Assembly: GCA_045599185.1 (NCBI GenBank)
Contig: JAZRVO010000032.1
Coordinates: 1 to 64,000, forward strand
From: UBA1240 sp045599185
Lineage (GTDB): Bacteria > Spirochaetota > Spirochaetia > Treponematales > Treponemataceae
Length of the DNA: 64,000 bases
Direction: 5' to 3'
Numbering within the stretch: the first letter of the stretch is position 1; the number at the start of each line of letters is the position of its first letter. The notes beneath the pieces are model-generated. The model was given only the letters and a program-made list of their open reading frames with translations. It was not told where the DNA came from and did no database searches. Both the position numbers and the translations under genes were made by a program. Shown one piece after another: positions 8,918 to 17,387 of the stretch.

Positions 8918-9688
8918 ATGAAAATTGCTTTGGTTGGATATGGACAGATGGGGCACATGCTGCGTGCACAGGCAGAAAAGCGCGGTCACGAAGTTGTTTT
9001 AACCGTAGACCCGATTGCAGCAGATGCCGACTTTAACCCTAAAACACCGGCAGAAACAGCAAAAAAAATTGCAGAATGCGGCGCAGAAGGAATAATTGAG
9101 TTTTCTCATCCTTCGGCAGTATACGAAAACATTCAGGCACTTTTGCCATTAAAGCTGCCTTTAGTTGTTGGCACAACCGGCTGGAACGACAAGCGCGAAG
9201 CCGTTGGTGCCCAGGCAAAGGAAATGGGTTCTTACATTTTCCACGCTGCAAACTATTCAATTGGCGTAAACCTTTTTTACAAGGTTGTTGAAGAAGCTGC
9301 AAAACTTTTTGCCAGCTACGATGAATATGACTGCGCACTTTGGGAAGCCCACCACACCAAAAAGGTAGACAGTCCTTCTGGCACTGCGCTGGAAATTGCC
9401 AAAATCATTCTTGACAATACGCCTTCAAAAACAAAAATCGTTACCGACGCTTTCCACGAACGCCCTAAAAAAGAAGAACTGCACGTTTCAAGCACTCGTT
9501 TGGGCAGCGTACCCGGTACACACACCGTTTATTTCGACTGTCCTTCCGACACGATTGAACTGACCCACACCGTGCGCAACCGCGAAGGGTTGGCACTTGG
9601 TGCAGTGCGTGCTGTAGAATGGCTGAAAGCCGGAATTGACAGCGGCGAAACCAAGCCGGGCATGTATTCAATGGACAACATTCTGTAA
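8918..9688 (+). CDS. dapB: 4-hydroxy-tetrahydrodipicolinate reductase
   Basis: A 256-residue protein reducing tetrahydrodipicolinate precursors with NAD(P)H in the lysine/DAP pathway. The N-terminal Rossmann motif GYGQMG (residues 7-12) binds the nucleotide. The catalytic segment AHHTKKVDSPSGTAL (about 145-159) contains the active-site His and Lys and the substrate-binding SGTA. AGGAG precedes the ATG. It follows lysC at 26 bp and ends in a strong terminator, defining a two-gene unit. Confidence 0.95.
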   Translation: MKIALVGYGQMGHMLRAQAEKRGHEVVLTVDPIAADADFNPKTPAETAKKIAECGAEGIIEFSHPSAVYENIQALLPLKLPLVVGTTGWNDKREAVGAQAKEMGSYIFHAANYSIGVNLFYKVVEEAAKLFASYDEYDCALWEAHHTKKVDSPSGTALEIAKIILDNTPSKTKIVTDAFHERPKKEELHVSSTRLGSVPGTHTVYFDCPSDTIELTHTVRNREGLALGAVRAVEWLKAGIDSGETKPGMYSMDNIL

Positions 9689-9719
9689 TTTTACGAAAAA
9701 CGCAGAATAAAATTACCAC

Positions 9720-9752
9720 AAAAAGGCACTGAATAATTTTCAGTGCCTTTTT
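9720..9752 (+). terminator. Terminator of lysC-dapB
   Basis: AAAAGGCACTGAA / TTTCAGTGCCTTTTT stem with a TAAT loop, about 30 bp after dapB. Confidence 0.9.
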
Positions 9753-9824
9753 GCTTTTAAAAGGGTGCATAAACAGAATAAAACAGAATTTTTATGCTGT
9801 AATAATTCATAAGGAGGGTACAGA

Positions 9825-10028
9825 ATGTACGCTATGACAGGAATAATTCATGGAAATACAGTTATGACAAATGATAAGTCTCTTGAAAAATTCAATGGTA
9901 AAAAGATAATTATTACTGTTCTTGACGATGAAAAACAGTTTGATACTGTTTCTGACGAAACCCTTCTTCCCATGTCAGATTCCCTTATAAGCCAAAATAT
10001 GGAAGCTTATAAGGAACTTGCAAAATGA
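9825..10028 (+). CDS. Phd-like antitoxin of a broken Doc-type module
   Basis: A 67-residue protein (MYAMTGIIHGNTVMTNDKSL...) with a short beta-rich start and an acidic C-terminus, the usual shape of small antitoxins paired with Doc/Fic toxins. A strong AAGGAGGG sits 6 bp before the ATG. Its stop overlaps the ATG of the next frame (ATGA at 10025-10028), the coupling typical of toxin-antitoxin pairs. That partner is truncated (see 10025-10150), so the antitoxin is now orphaned. The family is inferred mainly from this context. Confidence 0.65.
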   Translation: MYAMTGIIHGNTVMTNDKSLEKFNGKKIIITVLDDEKQFDTVSDETLLPMSDSLISQNMEAYKELAK

Positions 10029-10150
10029 CTTTCTTTGATTACCAGCAAGTTGTAAAAATCCACAGCACTTTAATTTCAAAAACAGGTGGAATTGAAATAC
10101 GCAAAAGCCCCTATTTTTTCGAGTCAAAAACTGCATCCCTTTTTCTGTAA
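10025..10150 (+). pseudogene. doc: Truncated Doc (death-on-curing) toxin remnant
   Basis: Forty-one codons starting at the ATG that overlaps the antitoxin stop. The peptide MTFFDYQQVVKIHSTLISKT followed by GGIEI resembles the N-terminus of Doc toxins, which read roughly V..IH...I...GG..GIRD..LLESA. The match then degrades and a TAA ends the frame. The Fic motif (HPFxxGNKR type) that would transfer phosphate to EF-Tu is absent, so no active toxin is possible from this copy. I see no continuation in other frames before the next gene. Confidence 0.6.
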
Positions 10151-10337
10151 GTTAGCCTGTATATAATCTGCCGAAAGCTAACAAGTTCATCATGCCATTA
10201 AAGTTCTATATTGAAGCTAAATAGTTTGTAATCTTTGCATAATATTTCCCTATGCAGCGAGCTAAACTTGTTGTTTTATTTACCTAACTTGCCTAATCAT
10301 ATTACTGATAGTATTATTAACAGTGCGAGGTATTAGT

Positions 10338-10595
10338 ATGGATATGACGATTTCGGCAAATGATTTGAAAGTAAAAGGCGTGTCGCTTATAGATTCTGTT
10401 GTAGAAGAAAATCAGAGTGCAATAATTACCGTTCGCGGTGTTGAAAAATACGTAGTTCTCAAAATTTCCGATTATAACAAAATACGAGAACTGGAATTGG
10501 ATTTGGCAATTCAGGAATCAAAAGCGGATATTGCAGCATGCCGTTTTAGTACGGATGGAATAGACGAACATATAAAACGGGTTACGAATGTATAA
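10338..10595 (+). CDS. Phd/YefM-family antitoxin
   Basis: An 85-residue antitoxin. MTISANDLKVKGVSLIDSVV and ITVRGVEKYVVLKISDYNKI match the Phd/YefM fold (DNA-binding beta-alpha unit), with an extended C-terminal helix that would mask the toxin. I use the ATG at 10338; a GTG at 10323 is in frame, but a GCGAGGT segment sits between the two and fits as ribosome-binding site for 10338. The gene overlaps the RelE-like toxin by 8 bp. Such pairs usually repress their own promoter. Confidence 0.85.
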   Translation: MDMTISANDLKVKGVSLIDSVVEENQSAIITVRGVEKYVVLKISDYNKIRELELDLAIQESKADIAACRFSTDGIDEHIKRVTNV

Positions 10596-10854
10596 GATTA
10601 TATTTACAGAATCTTATGAAGAACGGGTGAAGAAGTTCCTGAAGAAACATCCTGATTTAACAAATCAATATAAGAAAACTTTGCAATTAATGGAATTAAA
10701 TCCGTATCATCCCTCACTTCGCCTTCATAAGTTTTCGGACCTGTTTTCTGTATCAATAAATATGCAGTACAGAATTGCAATAGATTTTATGATAGAAGGT
10801 GAAACAATAATACCAGTAAACGTTGGTGGCCATAAAGCAATATACGGAAAATAA
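10588..10854 (+). CDS. RelE/YafQ-type toxin
   Basis: An 88-residue basic protein, MYKIIFTESYEERVKKFLKK followed by HPDL, with the RelE/ParE beta-sheet core and a C-terminal block SINMQYRIAIDF...VNVGGHKAIYG. The GGHKxIYG ending matches YafQ/mRNA-interferase members that cut mRNA on the ribosome. It overlaps its antitoxin by 8 bp, so translation is coupled. Both genes look intact. An attC-like hairpin starts at the stop codon. Confidence 0.85.
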   Translation: MYKIIFTESYEERVKKFLKKHPDLTNQYKKTLQLMELNPYHPSLRLHKFSDLFSVSINMQYRIAIDFMIEGETIIPVNVGGHKAIYGK

Positions 10855-10952
10855 CACCACCGCTTTTTTTTACGCCGCCACTTTTCCGCGTGCTTTCGTG
10901 CACCACCAACCCGGCACACCCAGGCGAGGCGGTGGCGGCGCACCTGTTATGG
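10851..10952 (+). repeat. attC-like (integron recombination site) imperfect hairpin
   Basis: ATAACA at 10851 pairs with TGTTAT at 10945-10950, and CGCCGCCAC (about 10873-10881) pairs with GTGGCGGCG (about 10932-10940), enclosing a GC-rich middle with further short inverted repeats. Length (about 100 bp), position right after a toxin stop codon, and the TAACA...TGTTATG edges resemble integron attC sites, which occur in Treponema denticola. The terminal heptamer GTTATGG does not fit the GTTRRRY consensus exactly. It could instead be an ordinary terminator or a decayed repeat. No integrase is present in the window. Confidence 0.4.
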
Positions 10953-11070
10953 TTTAGGAACTTTGCAGTAGGTGCTTTGCAGGTATTTTTTCAGTACGTT
11001 ATCAGTTTTGGCGCATTTTAGGCTTGCAAGGCTGTAAAGCCGGGTAGTGTGGTGTTCCGGGGTTATGTCC

Positions 11071-11860
11071 GTAAAATAAATCTGGTCGCGGCGGAAAGTG
11101 CAGAACTGAAGAAAGCCAACGACATACTGAAGGATGCCCTCGGTTTTTCGCACTGGACCGGAAGAAATGAAGAAAGCAGATTTGTTTGCATATATCTTTT
11201 ACATGAAAAATTATGAATGCAGCAAATATTCAGCAAAAGAATACTGCAGGACACTTCCGGTCAGTGAAACAGGCTATTACAAATGGATCAGGAACAGAGA
11301 CAAGAAATCGGCCGCACAAAAGCTGCTTGAAGAAATCTATAAAATTCTCGATGAGCATCCCGACAACCACAATTACGGAATTGAAAGGATGCAGCTTGCA
11401 TTGGAACAGAAAGGGATAAAACGGTCGTATTCCACTGTAAATTGTTGCTTGCGTAATGGATACAAACATGAAAAAGCAGCTTTGCATAAAGGCTGTAACG
11501 GAGGCATGGAAGAACAGAAACCCTGAAAGCGGAATTATCTGCCACAGTGATGCAGGCAGTCAGTACACCAGCAAAGCTTACAGAAAAGTTCTTGGACAGC
11601 TGCACATTGTCCAGAGCATGAGCGATGTTGGAAAGTGCTACGACAACTGCAGGATGGAAAGTTTTTTCGCAACCCTTAAAAAGGAAAAAATCTACCAGAT
11701 GGACACGACAAAAATGACAGTCGAGGAAGTAAAAAAAAGAAGTCTGGAGATACATTTTTGCTTACTACAACACAGTAAGAATCAGCACTGTAAACGGAGG
11801 TCTTACTCCAACAAAATACAGGCTGTCAAAAACTGCACAGTTAATGGCAGCTTAATTTAA
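11071..11860 (+). pseudogene. Decayed IS3-family transposase (orfA end plus orfB)
   Basis: The end of orfA is visible at about 11080-11150 (NLVAAESAELKKANDILKDA, the usual leucine-zipper tail). OrfB starts at 11167 (MKKADLFAYIFYMKNYECSK) and reads through an HTH_21-like region to about 11450. It then jumps, by an internal deletion and frame change, to the late DDE core at 11456-11760 (IICHSDAGSQYTSKAYRKV; DNCRMESFFATLKKEKIYQ). About 80 residues including the first catalytic Asp are missing. A further frameshift near 11740 separates the C-terminus (YYNTVRISTVNGGLTPTKYR). A non-functional relic; the outer ends are not clear. Confidence 0.85.
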
Positions 11861-11952
11861 GGTGTATTTGGGACTGCACTTTTCTTGACTATTTCAGATT
11901 TACAAAAACAAATCTCTACAATTTTTATAATTTCTTCAAATTATATTCAGAC

Positions 11953-11977
11953 ATTTTCCACACAGTGAGTGGAAAAT
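11953..11977. repeat. Perfect 9-bp inverted repeat
   Basis: ATTTTCCAC / GTGGAAAAT around a 7-base loop, followed by CTTTATTG, in the 200-bp gap between the IS relic and the DUF3021 gene. It may be a weak terminator. The rest of the gap (11861-12063) shows nothing I can name. Confidence 0.45.
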
Positions 11978-12063
11978 CTTTATTGATGTATCTTGACTGA
12001 TCACATTTCCGCGTTCTCCTTCAGGAAGAAAACAACGTATCCACCACCGGCACAAAAAATCAG

Positions 12064-12495
12064 CTAATTCTGTTTTATTTTTTTCAGCTGTTCGTTCATT
12101 TTTACTGCATCTTTTTTTATGGAAATAAATATTGCAGCGTAAACAGCGGTAAAAACTACAATAAAAGTAATTTCCATGGCTATTATTGTTGCTGGCTGAT
12201 TAAGGCTGCACCATTTGAATAAGAATGCAAATGCCAGAACTACAAAATCAGCAAAAACAAAATAGAACATGTTGCAAATTACGAACCGTTTTTTTGTCAT
12301 TTCTTTTTCAATGATAAATGGAATGTATGCCAATGTAAGTAAAAAAGCCTCGGCAAGAATTCCCCATATAAATGTTACGGACAAAAATTCTTTTAGCCCG
12401 TTAAAAATATAAATATATATTGAAGAAAACAGAAAAATTGCTGCGGTAAGTTTTGCAAACATGTCTAATAAAAAACTGAATATTGATTTCCTCAT
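12064..12495 (-). CDS. DUF3021 membrane protein
   Basis: A 143-residue integral membrane protein with four predicted membrane segments (about residues 10-32, 38-60, 75-95 and 103-125) and a basic, Lys-rich tail. It follows a LytTR regulator at 21 bp. LytTR plus DUF3021 is a recurrent pair in which the membrane protein is thought to restrain or sense for the DNA-binding partner, so I assign DUF3021 on both topology and context. A GAGG precedes the ATG. Function otherwise unknown. Confidence 0.8.
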   Translation of the reverse strand: MRKSIFSFLLDMFAKLTAAIFLFSSIYIYIFNGLKEFLSVTFIWGILAEAFLLTLAYIPFIIEKEMTKKRFVICNMFYFVFADFVVLAFAFLFKWCSLNQPATIIAMEITFIVVFTAVYAAIFISIKKDAVKMNEQLKKIKQN

Positions 12496-12516
12496 TTTAC
12501 GAACCTCTTGTTTAGA

Positions 12517-12954
12517 TTAAAGTCCCAGATGTTTTTTTAGAACCGGAACATACATTCTGGAAAAAATAACTTTACAGTCATTTGTTAAAGCTGCCTCTAT
12601 GCGCCCGCTAAAATCTGGAGCAAGGTTTTCTATTTTGTTTATATTTACAATAACTGCCTTGCTGGCACGCAAAAAATTGGAAGGCAGTTCATTTTCCAGC
12701 TGATAAAGTTTCTGCCGGCTTTCGTAAACCTGATTTTCCGTGTAGGCAAAAACCCTGTCATCTACCGATTCAAAATATAAAATATCAGAATAATCCTGCA
12801 AAACAATTGTGGAATTTTTATACAAAGAAAGCTTGTCTTTTCCGTGTTTCAGTACATTCAAAAGGCGAATAACACTTTCATCCAGCGAACTGCACTTAAT
12901 AATTATTTCATCTTCCTCCGAAGGGTTTTCCTTATCTAAAATCGTAATCTTCAT
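12517..12954 (-). CDS. LytTR-domain DNA-binding regulator
   Basis: A 145-residue protein with a C-terminal LytTR domain: DILYFESVDDRVFAYTENQ, LYQLENELPSNFLRASKAVI and VNINKIE are the characteristic blocks. It has no receiver domain, only a short N-terminal beta-rich part, so it is a stand-alone LytTR regulator. It lies 23 bp after the Ntn-hydrolase gene and 21 bp before the DUF3021 gene, all on the minus strand, and so is probably part of a three-gene unit. DUF3021 is its likely membrane partner. Confidence 0.88.
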   Translation of the reverse strand: MKITILDKENPSEEDEIIIKCSSLDESVIRLLNVLKHGKDKLSLYKNSTIVLQDYSDILYFESVDDRVFAYTENQVYESRQKLYQLENELPSNFLRASKAVIVNINKIENLAPDFSGRIEAALTNDCKVIFSRMYVPVLKKHLGL

Positions 12955-12977
12955 AAGTTAATTTTATATATAAACCA

Positions 12978-14015
12978 CTATAGTTTAAAGTTGAACTCTG
13001 CCGCTTTTTCGTAATTTTCTTCAAGACTGTAACTTACGCTCAAATCATTCTGGTTAAAAACTGCGCGCCACCAGGTTTTTGCATTGCTATCAAACCGGCC
13101 TGCACGAATATCAAATAAAGCCTGTTTTATTTCTTCTTCGCTCAACGCATTCTTTTCAGAAAGCTTCTGCTGTAAAAATTCAAGCCGGTAAACAGAATTT
13201 TCAGGATTGGGCAAATCCTTTTCTACGCCAAGATAATGATTTGTAACTGCGTTTGCTTCTGTAACAATCATCTGATTGTTTACGTATTCAACTACTGCCA
13301 TGCGGCCGGCTGCATCGCTTATTGCAAAGTGGTGGGCAGAACCGATTACAGAATGCATGTCATAATTTTCAAGAAAGGCAATTGCTTCCGGTACATCTGC
13401 GCAAAAGTCTAAAATGCCGCGGATTGCCAGTGTTGTTGTTACGTCAGCTTTTCCTGTACGCTGATTTGTTTCTTCTTTATCGCCTGCCATTAAATCTGCA
13501 ATGCAGAGCCCTTTTTCGTTCATTCCGTCAAGGGGAACAAAAATTCCAGCTGCGGCAAGATAGCGGTTTTGAAAACTTTCTGGTTTAAAATCCTCGCCAA
13601 ATCCTAGAAAATCCAGCTGTGTTGTAGAAATTGATTTATATCCTTTTTGTGGACTGGATTTTATTATCATTGCAGCTTTCAAATCGTCCCAGTCGTAATT
13701 GCGGCCAAAAAGCTTGCTGCCTTCAGGCGAAAAAGCTGAAAGCACGGAACAACCTGTATCAAGGGGAATTTCTTCCTTAAATACTTTATTGATTACTTTA
13801 CCACGCAGAACCTGTTCTATATAAACTGCCAGTTCGGAATTGGATTCAGCGCCGCCTTGTTCAAGAAGGGATTCCAGCTGATAATCACCTTTAAATTCCA
13901 TGTAGTAAAAATGTTCTGTAAGTTTTTCTACAGAATTTGCTGATTTTATAAAAGGCCCAAAAGTTACCCTGCTCCATATTAAAGCAATAGCTCCAATTAC
14001 ACCTGCAATATTCAT
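12978..14015 (-). CDS. Ntn-type linear amide C-N hydrolase (C45/choloylglycine-hydrolase-like)
   Basis: A 345-residue protein with an N-terminal hydrophobic anchor or signal (MNIAGVIGAIALIW). The catalytic block DTGCSVLSAF is followed by LFGRNYDWDD. In Ntn hydrolases of the penicillin-acylase/C45 type the Cys becomes the N-terminal nucleophile after autocleavage, and the GRNYDW Arg/Asp residues complete the site. AVVEYVNNQMIVTEANAVTN matches the conserved later Asn region. I chose the ATG at 14015 because AGAGGAGA lies about 6 bp upstream; the open frame to 14111 adds an unlikely leader. It probably cleaves an amide outside the cytoplasmic membrane; the substrate is unknown. Confidence 0.8.
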   Translation of the reverse strand: MNIAGVIGAIALIWSRVTFGPFIKSANSVEKLTEHFYYMEFKGDYQLESLLEQGGAESNSELAVYIEQVLRGKVINKVFKEEIPLDTGCSVLSAFSPEGSKLFGRNYDWDDLKAAMIIKSSPQKGYKSISTTQLDFLGFGEDFKPESFQNRYLAAAGIFVPLDGMNEKGLCIADLMAGDKEETNQRTGKADVTTTLAIRGILDFCADVPEAIAFLENYDMHSVIGSAHHFAISDAAGRMAVVEYVNNQMIVTEANAVTNHYLGVEKDLPNPENSVYRLEFLQQKLSEKNALSEEEIKQALFDIRAGRFDSNAKTWWRAVFNQNDLSVSYSLEENYEKAAEFNFKL

Positions 14016-14139
14016 AAAATTCTCCTCTGTGTTTGTGTCTGTGTTTATGAATAAATGATATTGAAGCCTGAAATAAAATTCTTGCAACTTACCCTTAAAA
14101 ATCTGCAACATACCAAAGCTATTTTTCTTATAGCCTAAG

Positions 14140-14312
14140 CTTAGAGTTTTAAATATTTGCCTGGCGGTTGTAGGATGATTTTATAAAAAGCAACCGACAG
14201 TACGGGCACGGCTACGAAAAAAAAATACGCCGTGCGGCACAAGTCTTTTTTTTCGTAGCAGGGACTGTACTGAAGGTTGCATGTTTGTAAATTTTACAAA
14301 CTCGGCATTCTG
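14140..14312 (+). repeat. Dispersed palindromic element, full copy B
   Basis: A long imperfect palindrome. The outer ends are TTAGAGTTTTAAA (left) and TTTTACAAACTCGGCATT (right). The middle arms are GCAACC (about 14190) with GGTTGC (about 14275), and CAGTAC with GTACTG. The inner arms are GCTACGAAAAAAAA (from 14211) and TTTTTTTTCGTAGC (to about 14259) around a GC-rich loop. It shares CAGGGACTG, the poly-A/poly-T inner stem and the AACTCG end with other copies. It lies in the divergent region between the Ntn-hydrolase and cyclase genes, so it is not simply a terminator. Confidence 0.8.
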
Positions 14313-14353
14313 GCATATAAAAAATAGCAGAATGGTTGTATAATGTAGGGAAT

Positions 14354-17300
14354 ATGAAACGGTTTTCTTTATTTATTCTGACTATTTTCGCATTTCTTGC
14401 TTTTTCCAATTCTATTTTTGCGCAGGTTTTTCCTGACGACTACGTAAGCCGGGTTTGGACTGCGGCGGACGGTTTGCCGGGAAACACGATTACGGACATC
14501 ATTCAGGACCACAACGGCTACATTTACATTGGCACTTACGAAGGTTTGGTGCGCTTTGACGGCATTGATTTTGAAATTATGAACCGCAACACGGTTGAAG
14601 GCTTTGACATTCTTGCCGTGCGTTCAATTTACGAAGACAGCAAGGGCAACCTGTGGGTTGGTTCCAACGATGAAGGCTTGGCGCGGATTTCACCGGACGG
14701 CATAAAAATATTTGACGTTAAAAGCGGACTGCCGAATAATTCGGTGCGCGATATTGTAGAAGACCATGACGGCAATATCTGGCTAGGCACTGCTGACGGC
14801 GTTGTTTACATTGATAAAGACGAAAACATCTGCAATCCCAAAGGCCTTGAAGCCTTTGACGCGGAACACATTCTTGTTCAGATGCTTTATTGCGACACGG
14901 CCGGAAGGGTGTGGATTATTTCTACCAAAATCGGCGGCGTTTTTTACTATTCTGCCGGGCGATATTACAAGTACGAAGCCAGCCCTTACATTACGCAAAA
15001 CGAAGTTACTGCAATAGGGCAGGACAGCGCCGGGGCTTTTTGGTTTGGCATAAGTTTTGGCGGCGTTGTTCGCATTGACAACAGCAATGTTCAGCTTTTT
15101 AACGAAGGTACGGCAGTTGAAGGTGCATACCTTAACGACATTATTCTTGATAAAAACGGCTTTCTGTGGATTTGTACCGAAGAAGGCGTGTTTCTGTACC
15201 GTGACGGAAAGTTTCATCCGTATACGGAAGCCAACGGTTTAACCAACAACCACGTTTACCGCGTGCTTGAAGACCGTGAAAGCAACCTGTGGTTTGCAAC
15301 GGGGCGCGGCGGCGTAGAAAAACTCAGCGTCGGCAAATTCCGCACCGTTAATTTGAATACTACGGTTAACGCCATTGCCCAGGACGCAGACCAGTTTGTT
15401 TGGCTTGGCACGGACAGCGGCCTTTTGTGCGTTGACCAGAACCAGAACCTTGTAGAAAACGAACTGACCCGGCTTTGCAAGGGGTTGCGCGTAAGGCACG
15501 TGGCACTTTGCCAAAACGGAGACCTCCTTATCAGCTGCTATTCCGAACTTGGGCAGATACGCGCCGGTAAAGACGGCCTGCAGAAATGGTCTACCGAAAA
15601 CGGGCTTGCAGGTGAACGCGTGCGCGTTGCCATAGAAACGCGTAACGGCGACCTGTATGTGGGCACAACCACCGGTTTAAGCATCATTCACCCTGACGGC
15701 ACGATTAAAAACTTTACTGTGCAGGAAGGCCTGCCAAATGATTACATTATGTGCATTTACGAAGATGATGAAGGCACAATGTGGATTGGAAGCGACGGCG
15801 GCGGTATCTGCGTTTTGAAAGATGAACAGATTGTAAAGACGCTGAATTCTGATGACGGTTTGTCTGGCAACGTTATTTTCAAAATAAGCCAGGCACCCGG
15901 CGGCGACTACCTGTTCTGTACCGGCGGCGGTGTTACCCGTTACGACGGAAAGTACATGCTGAATTATACTTCGTCCTGCGGTTTGGGCACGGACAGTATT
16001 TTTCAGATGCTGTTTGATTACACTGACAAAGTGCTTATGACAAGCAACCGTGGCGTTTCTATTATTGAAGCCCAGAAGCTTGACGGCATGAAGGATTCTT
16101 CTGTAAGTGCGCTTGACCCTAAATTTTTCAGCCGCAACGACGGTCTTCGCACCGGCGGAATTACTTCAACTTCCCTTAGCATGATTGACAATTATGGCCG
16201 AATCTGGATAACCCTGATTGACGGCTACGCAATTTACGACCCTGTAAAGCTGAAAAGTCAGGAAAGTTTGCCGCTTATGACCATTGAGTCCATAAAATTT
16301 GGCGAACAGACAATAAAAGCGCCGGAAAAACTGGTAGAAATTCCTGCCGGTATCAAGCGCATAGACATTGCCTACACTGGTTTAAGTTTCGTTTCTCCTG
16401 AAAAAATGCGCTTCAGGTACAAGCTTGACGGCTTTGACGATGACTATTCGGCGGCAAGTTCTGCACGCATGGTTTCTTACACCAACCTTAAGCCGGGCAC
16501 TTACGCTTTCAGGGTTATTGCCAGCAACGATGACGAAAACTGGTCTGAAATGCCGGCATCGGTAAGTTTCGTTCAGCTGCCGTTTTTCTGGCAGCGTCCG
16601 GTTTTTTGGTGCGTTGTGTTTGCCGTTTTTGTTTTTCTTCTTATTGTTCTTTTGCGCATTCGCGACAAGCGCATGCTTAGGGTTCAGCGCCAGCTTGAAA
16701 AAATGGTTAAGCAGCGCACCATGGAACTGGAACAGGAAAAGAACAAGTCCGAAAGCCTGCTTTTGAATATTTTGCCAACCCAGATTGCTGACCGGCTGAA
16801 AAATAACGAAAATGATACGATAGCTGACCGTTTTGACGAAGCTACGGTTCTTTTCAGCGATATTGTTGGCTTTACCACAATTTCTTCTAATTTTTCGGCA
16901 CAGGAAATTGTAGATGCACTTAACGGTCTTTTCAGCCGTTTTGACGAGCGTGCCCAGTCCTGCGGCATTGAAAAAATTAAGACAATTGGTGATGCCTATA
17001 TGGCGGTGTGCGGTGTGCCCGTGCCCAAAAAAGACCACGCCCTGCGCATGATTAACTTTGCCCGGGGAATGTACAAGGATTTGCAGGAATATAATGAAAA
17101 TGCCACCATCAAGTTTAATATCCGCATTGGCCTTAATTCCGGGCCGGTGGTGGCAGGTGTTATTGGCCAAAGCAAGTTTATTTACGACCTTTGGGGTGAT
17201 ACGGTAAACGTTGCAAGCCGAATGGAATCAATCTGCATTCCGGGCAGAATTATGTGCGCCGGTTCGGTTGTTGAGCGCACTAAAGAAATAATTCAGTTTG

Positions 17301-17365
17301 AAGAAGGCGTGCAGCACGAAGTAAAAGGCAAGGGGCTTATGCATACCTACATGGTTGCAGACTAA
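14354..17365 (+). CDS. Membrane sensor adenylate cyclase (Reg_prop beta-propellers, Y_Y_Y, class III cyclase)
   Basis: A 1003-residue protein. A signal peptide (residues 1-23, ending IFAQ) is followed by tandem two-component-regulator propeller blades to about 640 (repeated ...DIIQDHNGYIYIGTYEGLVR, WLGT, WIGS motifs). A Y_Y_Y domain (about 680-755, FRYKLDGFDDDYS) precedes one membrane helix (about 760-780), a short coiled coil and a C-terminal class III cyclase. Both metal Asp are present (D836 in FSDIVGFT, D880 in TIGDAYMA). K876 and D945 (YDLWGD) specify ATP, and N952/R956 (NVASR) are the transition-state residues, so a homodimer should make cAMP. Periplasmic ligand sensing is inferred. TATAAT at 14339-14344 ends 9 nt before the ATG. 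Confidence 0.9.
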   Translation: MKRFSLFILTIFAFLAFSNSIFAQVFPDDYVSRVWTAADGLPGNTITDIIQDHNGYIYIGTYEGLVRFDGIDFEIMNRNTVEGFDILAVRSIYEDSKGNLWVGSNDEGLARISPDGIKIFDVKSGLPNNSVRDIVEDHDGNIWLGTADGVVYIDKDENICNPKGLEAFDAEHILVQMLYCDTAGRVWIISTKIGGVFYYSAGRYYKYEASPYITQNEVTAIGQDSAGAFWFGISFGGVVRIDNSNVQLFNEGTAVEGAYLNDIILDKNGFLWICTEEGVFLYRDGKFHPYTEANGLTNNHVYRVLEDRESNLWFATGRGGVEKLSVGKFRTVNLNTTVNAIAQDADQFVWLGTDSGLLCVDQNQNLVENELTRLCKGLRVRHVALCQNGDLLISCYSELGQIRAGKDGLQKWSTENGLAGERVRVAIETRNGDLYVGTTTGLSIIHPDGTIKNFTVQEGLPNDYIMCIYEDDEGTMWIGSDGGGICVLKDEQIVKTLNSDDGLSGNVIFKISQAPGGDYLFCTGGGVTRYDGKYMLNYTSSCGLGTDSIFQMLFDYTDKVLMTSNRGVSIIEAQKLDGMKDSSVSALDPKFFSRNDGLRTGGITSTSLSMIDNYGRIWITLIDGYAIYDPVKLKSQESLPLMTIESIKFGEQTIKAPEKLVEIPAGIKRIDIAYTGLSFVSPEKMRFRYKLDGFDDDYSAASSARMVSYTNLKPGTYAFRVIASNDDENWSEMPASVSFVQLPFFWQRPVFWCVVFAVFVFLLIVLLRIRDKRMLRVQRQLEKMVKQRTMELEQEKNKSESLLLNILPTQIADRLKNNENDTIADRFDEATVLFSDIVGFTTISSNFSAQEIVDALNGLFSRFDERAQSCGIEKIKTIGDAYMAVCGVPVPKKDHALRMINFARGMYKDLQEYNENATIKFNIRIGLNSGPVVAGVIGQSKFIYDLWGDTVNVASRMESICIPGRIMCAGSVVERTKEIIQFEEGVQHEVKGKGLMHTYMVAD

Positions 17366-17387
17366 GCCTAGGTATCTTAAATAACCT

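Noticed and set aside
10151..10337. Second attC-like site after the broken Doc remnant
   Set aside because: AACAAGTT (about 10181) and AACTTGTT (about 10264) are inverted 80 bp apart, but no core GTTRRRY-like edge or stem arms could be found.
14211..14259. Homopolymer tracts as phase-variation switches
   Set aside because: The long A- and T-runs are in intergenic palindromes, not in a reading frame or between promoter boxes.
16382..17170. 262-codon frame opposite the cyclase domain
   Set aside because: The opposite strand carries the conserved cyclase catalytic motifs, so this is a reverse-frame artefact rich in His and Asn.
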